Origin: Vibrio coralliirubri
Lineage (GTDB): Bacteria; Pseudomonadota; Gammaproteobacteria; Enterobacterales; Vibrionaceae
Reading direction: 5' to 3'
Assembly (NCBI RefSeq): GCF_024347375.1
Contig: NZ_AP025470.1
Span: 124,001-188,000, forward strand
Length of the DNA: 64,000 bases
Of the stretch, positions 60,729 through 64,000 are shown piece by piece (the first letter of the stretch is position 1; each line of letters starts with the position of its first letter). Below the pieces are notes generated by a model. The model was not told the DNA's origin. It searched no databases and was given only the letters and a program-made list of their open reading frames with translations. A program made the position numbers and the translations under genes.

Positions 60729-62018
60729 TTACTGCTCTTGCTCGCGCGCAATCGCACGGTAACCAATGTCATTGCGGTGGAACATACCATTCCAGCTAAC
60801 CTGCTTCGTCAAGGCGTAAGCACGCTCTTGAGCTTCAGAAACCGTGTTACCCAGTGCCGTTGCACAAAGTACACGACCACCGTTTGTCACCACATCGCCA
60901 GCTTCGTTATTAGTCGTACCCGCGTGGAAAACCTTTTGGCCTTCAACTTCGCTTGTTGGTAGTGAAATAACGTCACCTTTTGCGTAGTCAGCAGGGTAAC
61001 CGCCAGCCGCAAGAACAACACCGATAGAAGCGCGTGGATCCCACTTTGATTCTGCTTCGTCTAGTTTCTCGTCGATAGCCATTAGGCAAAGCTCAACAAG
61101 GTCTGACTCCATACGCATCATGATAGGTTGCGTTTCTGGATCGCCGAAGCGGCAGTTGTATTCGATAACTTTAGGTGTGCCGTCAGCATCGATCATTAGG
61201 CCTGCGTAAAGGAAACCCGTATAAGGTGCGCCTTCTGCGTCCATACCACGTACCGTTGGGTAGATAACTTCCTCAAGGATACGGTTGTGGATTTCAGGCG
61301 TCACAACTGGAGCTGGAGAGTAAGCACCCATACCGCCAGTATTCGGACCCGTGTCTTTATCGCCAACACGTTTGTGATCTTGGCTGGTGGCCATAGGAAG
61401 AACGCTAGAACCGTCAACCATTACGATGAAGCTTGCTTCTTCGCCTTCAAGGAACTCTTCGATAACCACGCGGCTGCCAGCTTCGCCAAATGCGTTGCCT
61501 GCTAGCATGTCTTTGATTGCGTCTTCAGCTTCTTCAAGGGTCATCGCAACGATAACGCCTTTACCTGCTGCAAGTCCGTCAGCTTTTACTACGATTGGAG
61601 CGCCTTGCTCACGTACGTAAGCGATAGCTGGCTCAATCTCAGTGAAGTTTGCGTAGTAACCCGTTGGAATGTCATGACGAGCTAGGAAGTCTTTAGTGAA
61701 TGCTTTCGAACCTTCAAGCTGTGCTGCTGCTTGAGTTGGACCAAAGATAGGAAGACCTACTTCGCGGAATGCGTCAACTACACCAATAACTAATGGCGCT
61801 TCAGGGCCAACGATAGTCAGTTCGATTTTTTTCTCTTGAGCAAACGCCACTAAACCAGCGATGTCTTCAACGCCGATGTTTACGTTCTCTAGTTTCGGCT
61901 CAAGTGCAGTACCAGCGTTACCTGGAGCGATGAATACTGTTTCAACGTTTGGGTTTTGTGCTGCTTTCCAACCTAGTGCATGCTCACGACCGCCGGCACC
62001 AATAATTAGTACATTCAT
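60729..62018 (-). CDS. purD: Phosphoribosylamine--glycine ligase PurD
   Basis: PurD (GAR synthetase) joins glycine to phosphoribosylamine with ATP, the second step of purine synthesis. The 429-residue product has the N-terminal MNVLIIGAGGREHALGWK, an ATP-grasp core (IVVKADGLAAGKGVIVA, VIEEFLEGEEASFI), DHKRVGDKDTGPNTGGMGAY and NCRFGDPETQ. It lies downstream of purH on the same strand, as in the E. coli purHD operon, with a 326-base gap that holds an ERIC-like element. Confidence 0.97.
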   Translation of the reverse strand: MNVLIIGAGGREHALGWKAAQNPNVETVFIAPGNAGTALEPKLENVNIGVEDIAGLVAFAQEKKIELTIVGPEAPLVIGVVDAFREVGLPIFGPTQAAAQLEGSKAFTKDFLARHDIPTGYYANFTEIEPAIAYVREQGAPIVVKADGLAAGKGVIVAMTLEEAEDAIKDMLAGNAFGEAGSRVVIEEFLEGEEASFIVMVDGSSVLPMATSQDHKRVGDKDTGPNTGGMGAYSPAPVVTPEIHNRILEEVIYPTVRGMDAEGAPYTGFLYAGLMIDADGTPKVIEYNCRFGDPETQPIMMRMESDLVELCLMAIDEKLDEAESKWDPRASIGVVLAAGGYPADYAKGDVISLPTSEVEGQKVFHAGTTNNEAGDVVTNGGRVLCATALGNTVSEAQERAYALTKQVSWNGMFHRNDIGYRAIAREQEQ

Positions 62019-62231
62019 GTTTTAAAATCCTTATAGCTGCTTCAGAGCCTTTATTTCTGTGTCAAACATGCTCACTTATGGTCATAAGCTCCGCGTGTTT
62101 TCCTTGAACTAAAGTCTCTGACTTGCTCTACGTATTTCAAATATCGGAATATTTAAAAAACCAAATTATAAGTCTTGCTCAAAGTAGTTGGTGCTTACGT
62201 CATTCAACTATTTGAGGTCTCTTTAAATCAG

Positions 62232-62329
62232 TGGGAGCGCTAACAAGGCGACAAGCGAGCTTATCCCTATGAGCATAGCCCGCTATGTGATTAGGGTAAG
62301 CGAGCGCAGTCAACGCAGTTACCGCCCCA
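62232..62329. repeat. ERIC-like intergenic repeat between purH and purD
   Basis: The whole segment is a long imperfect palindrome, with TGGGAGCG and CGCCCCA at the ends and CATAGC/GCTATG (62274-62287) at the centre. The right arm GTGATTAGGGTAAGCG matches the ERIC core GTGACTGGGGTGAGCG at 13 of 16 positions and continues AGCGCAG-CAACGC as ERIC elements do. It lies inside the likely purHD transcript, so the RNA would carry a large hairpin. Confidence 0.75.
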
Positions 62330-62344
62330 ATGATGACAAGAGAA

Positions 62345-63937
62345 TTAGTGGCGGAAGTGACGCATGCCCGTAAAGATCATCGCCATGCCGTGTTCGTCTG
62401 CTGCTGCGATAACTTCGTCATCACGCATAGAGCCGCCCGGTTGGATAACACACTTGATGCCAGCTTCTGCTGCCGCGTCGATACCGTCACGGAATGGGAA
62501 GAATGCATCTGATGCCATTACACAACCTTCAACCTGTAGACCTTCGTCTGCAGCTTTGATGCCTGCGATTTTCGCAGAGTAAACGCGGCTCATTTGGCCA
62601 GCGCCTACACCAATGGTCATATCGCCTTTCGAGTAAACGATAGCGTTAGATTTAACGTACTTCGCTACTTTCCAGCAGAATAGGGCGTCTTTTAGCTCTT
62701 CAGCTGTAGGTTGGCGCTTAGAAACCACTTTAAGGTCATCTTCAGACACCATTCCTTGGTCGCGGTCTTGAACTAGCAAACCACCGTTAACGCGTTTCAC
62801 GTCAAAGCCAGTTGTCTTCGTTGTCCACTCACCACACTCAAGAAGGCGAAGGTTTTTCTTAGCCGCTACGATTTCTACTGCTTCAGCAGAAACTGATGGT
62901 GCAATGATAACTTCAACGAATTGACGCTCAGTGATAGCCGTTGCTGTTGCAGCGTCTAGCTCACGGTTGAAAGCAATGATGCCGCCAAATGCAGACGTTG
63001 GGTCTGTTTTGAATGCACGGTCGTAAGCTTCTAGGATGTCTTCACCTAGTGCTACACCACACGGGTTAGCGTGCTTAACGATCACACATGCTGGTTGGTC
63101 GAACTCTTTCACACATTCAAGTGCTGCGTCTGTGTCAGCGATGTTGTTGTAAGAAAGGGCTTTACCTTGAATTTGGCGAGCTGTAGAAACTGATGCTTCT
63201 TCAGGGTTTGCTTCAACGTAGAATGCGGCTGCTTGGTGGCTGTTCTCACCGTAGCGCATGTCTTGTTTTTTCTCGAACTGTTGGTTGAATGTGCGAGGGA
63301 ATTTAGACTCTTCGTCACCTTCTTTGTTCTCACCGTATGATGGAACCATAGTGCCGAAGTAGTTTGCAATCATGCCGTCGTAAGAAGCGGTGTGCTCGAA
63401 TGCTGCGATAGCGAGGTCGAAGCGAGTCTCTAGTGTTAGAGATTTCTCGTTCGCGTCCATTTCAGCGACAACGCGCTCGTAGTCGTGTGCGTTAACAACG
63501 ATAGTCACGTCTTTGTGGTTTTTCGCTGCAGAGCGAACCATTGTTGGACCGCCGATGTCGATGTTCTCAACAGCGTCAGCAAGGGTACAACCTTCTTTAG
63601 CAACGGTTTCTGCGAATGGGTATAGGTTTACAACAACCATATCGATAGGGTTGATACCGTGAGTTTCCATCACGTCATCATCTTGGCCACGACGGCCTAG
63701 AACACCACCATGAACTTTTGGGTGCAGAGTCTTAACACGGCCATCCATCATTTCTGGGAAACCAGTGTAGTCAGATACTTCTGTAACAGAGATGCCTTTT
63801 TCAGCAAGCAGGCGAGCAGTGCCACCGGTAGATAGGATATCTACACCACGGTTAGCAAGAGCTTGTGCAAATTCAACGATACCAGTTTTGTCTGATACGC
63901 TGATTAGAGCGCGGCGAATTGGACGAGCGTTATTCAT
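62345..63937 (-). CDS. purH: Bifunctional AICAR transformylase / IMP cyclohydrolase PurH
   Basis: PurH carries out the last two steps of IMP synthesis. The 530-residue product (529 in E. coli) has an N-terminal MGS-like cyclohydrolase domain ([50 protein letters not shown]) and a C-terminal transformylase domain. The latter has the key Lys-His in [15 protein letters not shown] and ends in [20 protein letters not shown] then [11 protein letters not shown] and TGMRHFRH. The start at 63937 leaves 63 bases to the window edge, where no PurR box was seen. Confidence 0.97.
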   Translation of the reverse strand: MNNARPIRRALISVSDKTGIVEFAQALANRGVDILSTGGTARLLAEKGISVTEVSDYTGFPEMMDGRVKTLHPKVHGGVLGRRGQDDDVMETHGINPIDMVVVNLYPFAETVAKEGCTLADAVENIDIGGPTMVRSAAKNHKDVTIVVNAHDYERVVAEMDANEKSLTLETRFDLAIAAFEHTASYDGMIANYFGTMVPSYGENKEGDEESKFPRTFNQQFEKKQDMRYGENSHQAAAFYVEANPEEASVSTARQIQGKALSYNNIADTDAALECVKEFDQPACVIVKHANPCGVALGEDILEAYDRAFKTDPTSAFGGIIAFNRELDAATATAITERQFVEVIIAPSVSAEAVEIVAAKKNLRLLECGEWTTKTTGFDVKRVNGGLLVQDRDQGMVSEDDLKVVSKRQPTAEELKDALFCWKVAKYVKSNAIVYSKGDMTIGVGAGQMSRVYSAKIAGIKAADEGLQVEGCVMASDAFFPFRDGIDAAAEAGIKCVIQPGGSMRDDEVIAAADEHGMAMIFTGMRHFRH

Positions 63938-64000
63938 GCTTCCATCTTCCTCAAATTCATGGGGTTAAAATAAAGATATTTGCCAAAAAAGAACTTGTTT

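Overview
This is a 64 kb chromosomal window from a Vibrio. The 16S copies, the gene order and the protein sequences all fit the genus, and the 16S variable regions look like the Splendidus clade. The species is an inference; no database search was possible. Most of the window is conserved core genome, and its gene order matches the E. coli plsB/lexA, sthA/btuB/murI, murB/birA/coaA/tufB, rpoBC and hemE/hupA/purHD neighbourhoods almost block for block. No prophage, CRISPR array, biosynthetic cluster or defence island was found.

Layout. 1-10.1 kb: plsB (cut by the window edge), dgkA, lexA behind two LexA boxes, a methyltransferase gene behind a Fur-box-like site that sits between lexA and dinF, dinF, sthA, fabR-yijD and trmA. 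10.2-14.4 kb: a cobalamin riboswitch with btuB, a PP-loop ATPase, murI, and a membrane-anchored RRM protein on the other strand. 14.5-31.6 kb: three rRNA operons in direct tandem. They differ in their 16S-23S spacers (no tRNA; Ile-Ala; Glu-Lys-Val) and the last ends in tRNA-Asp and a strong terminator. Only the first has the two-promoter P1/P2 arrangement. 31.6-37.1 kb: a gene-poor stretch, pssA, a GNAT acetyltransferase, murB-birA and coaA. 37.3-51.3 kb: tRNA-Thr-Tyr-Gly-Thr-tuf, secE-nusG, rplKA, rplJL and rpoBC, followed by an intact IS3-family element. 52.8-64 kb: rsd, nudC, hemE, a uracil-DNA-glycosylase-like gene with a D-2-hydroxyacid dehydrogenase, yjaG, a CNNM/CorC-type membrane protein, hupA, yjaH, and purD-purH with an ERIC-like element between them.

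How it fits together. The window holds much of the gene-expression machinery: three rRNA operons, eleven tRNAs, EF-Tu, SecE/NusG, L11/L1/L10/L12, the RNA polymerase beta and beta' subunits, the sigma-70 partner Rsd, and HU. Around these lie phospholipid synthesis (PlsB, DgkA, PssA, FabR), cell-wall precursors (MurI, MurB), cofactors (BtuB, BirA, CoaA, HemE, NudC) and purine synthesis (PurHD).

The least explained parts are small. (1) A 27-nt hairpin repeat occurs four times, each at or beside a 3' gene end, with arm changes that keep pairing. (2) A candidate small RNA lies on the minus strand between nudC and hemE, with a 5' hairpin and a strong terminator that no annotated gene uses. (3) The rRNA operons carry operon-specific hairpins, including a terminator-like one inside the tRNA-less spacer. 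(4) A Cys-rich methyltransferase with a Fur-box-like site separates lexA from dinF.
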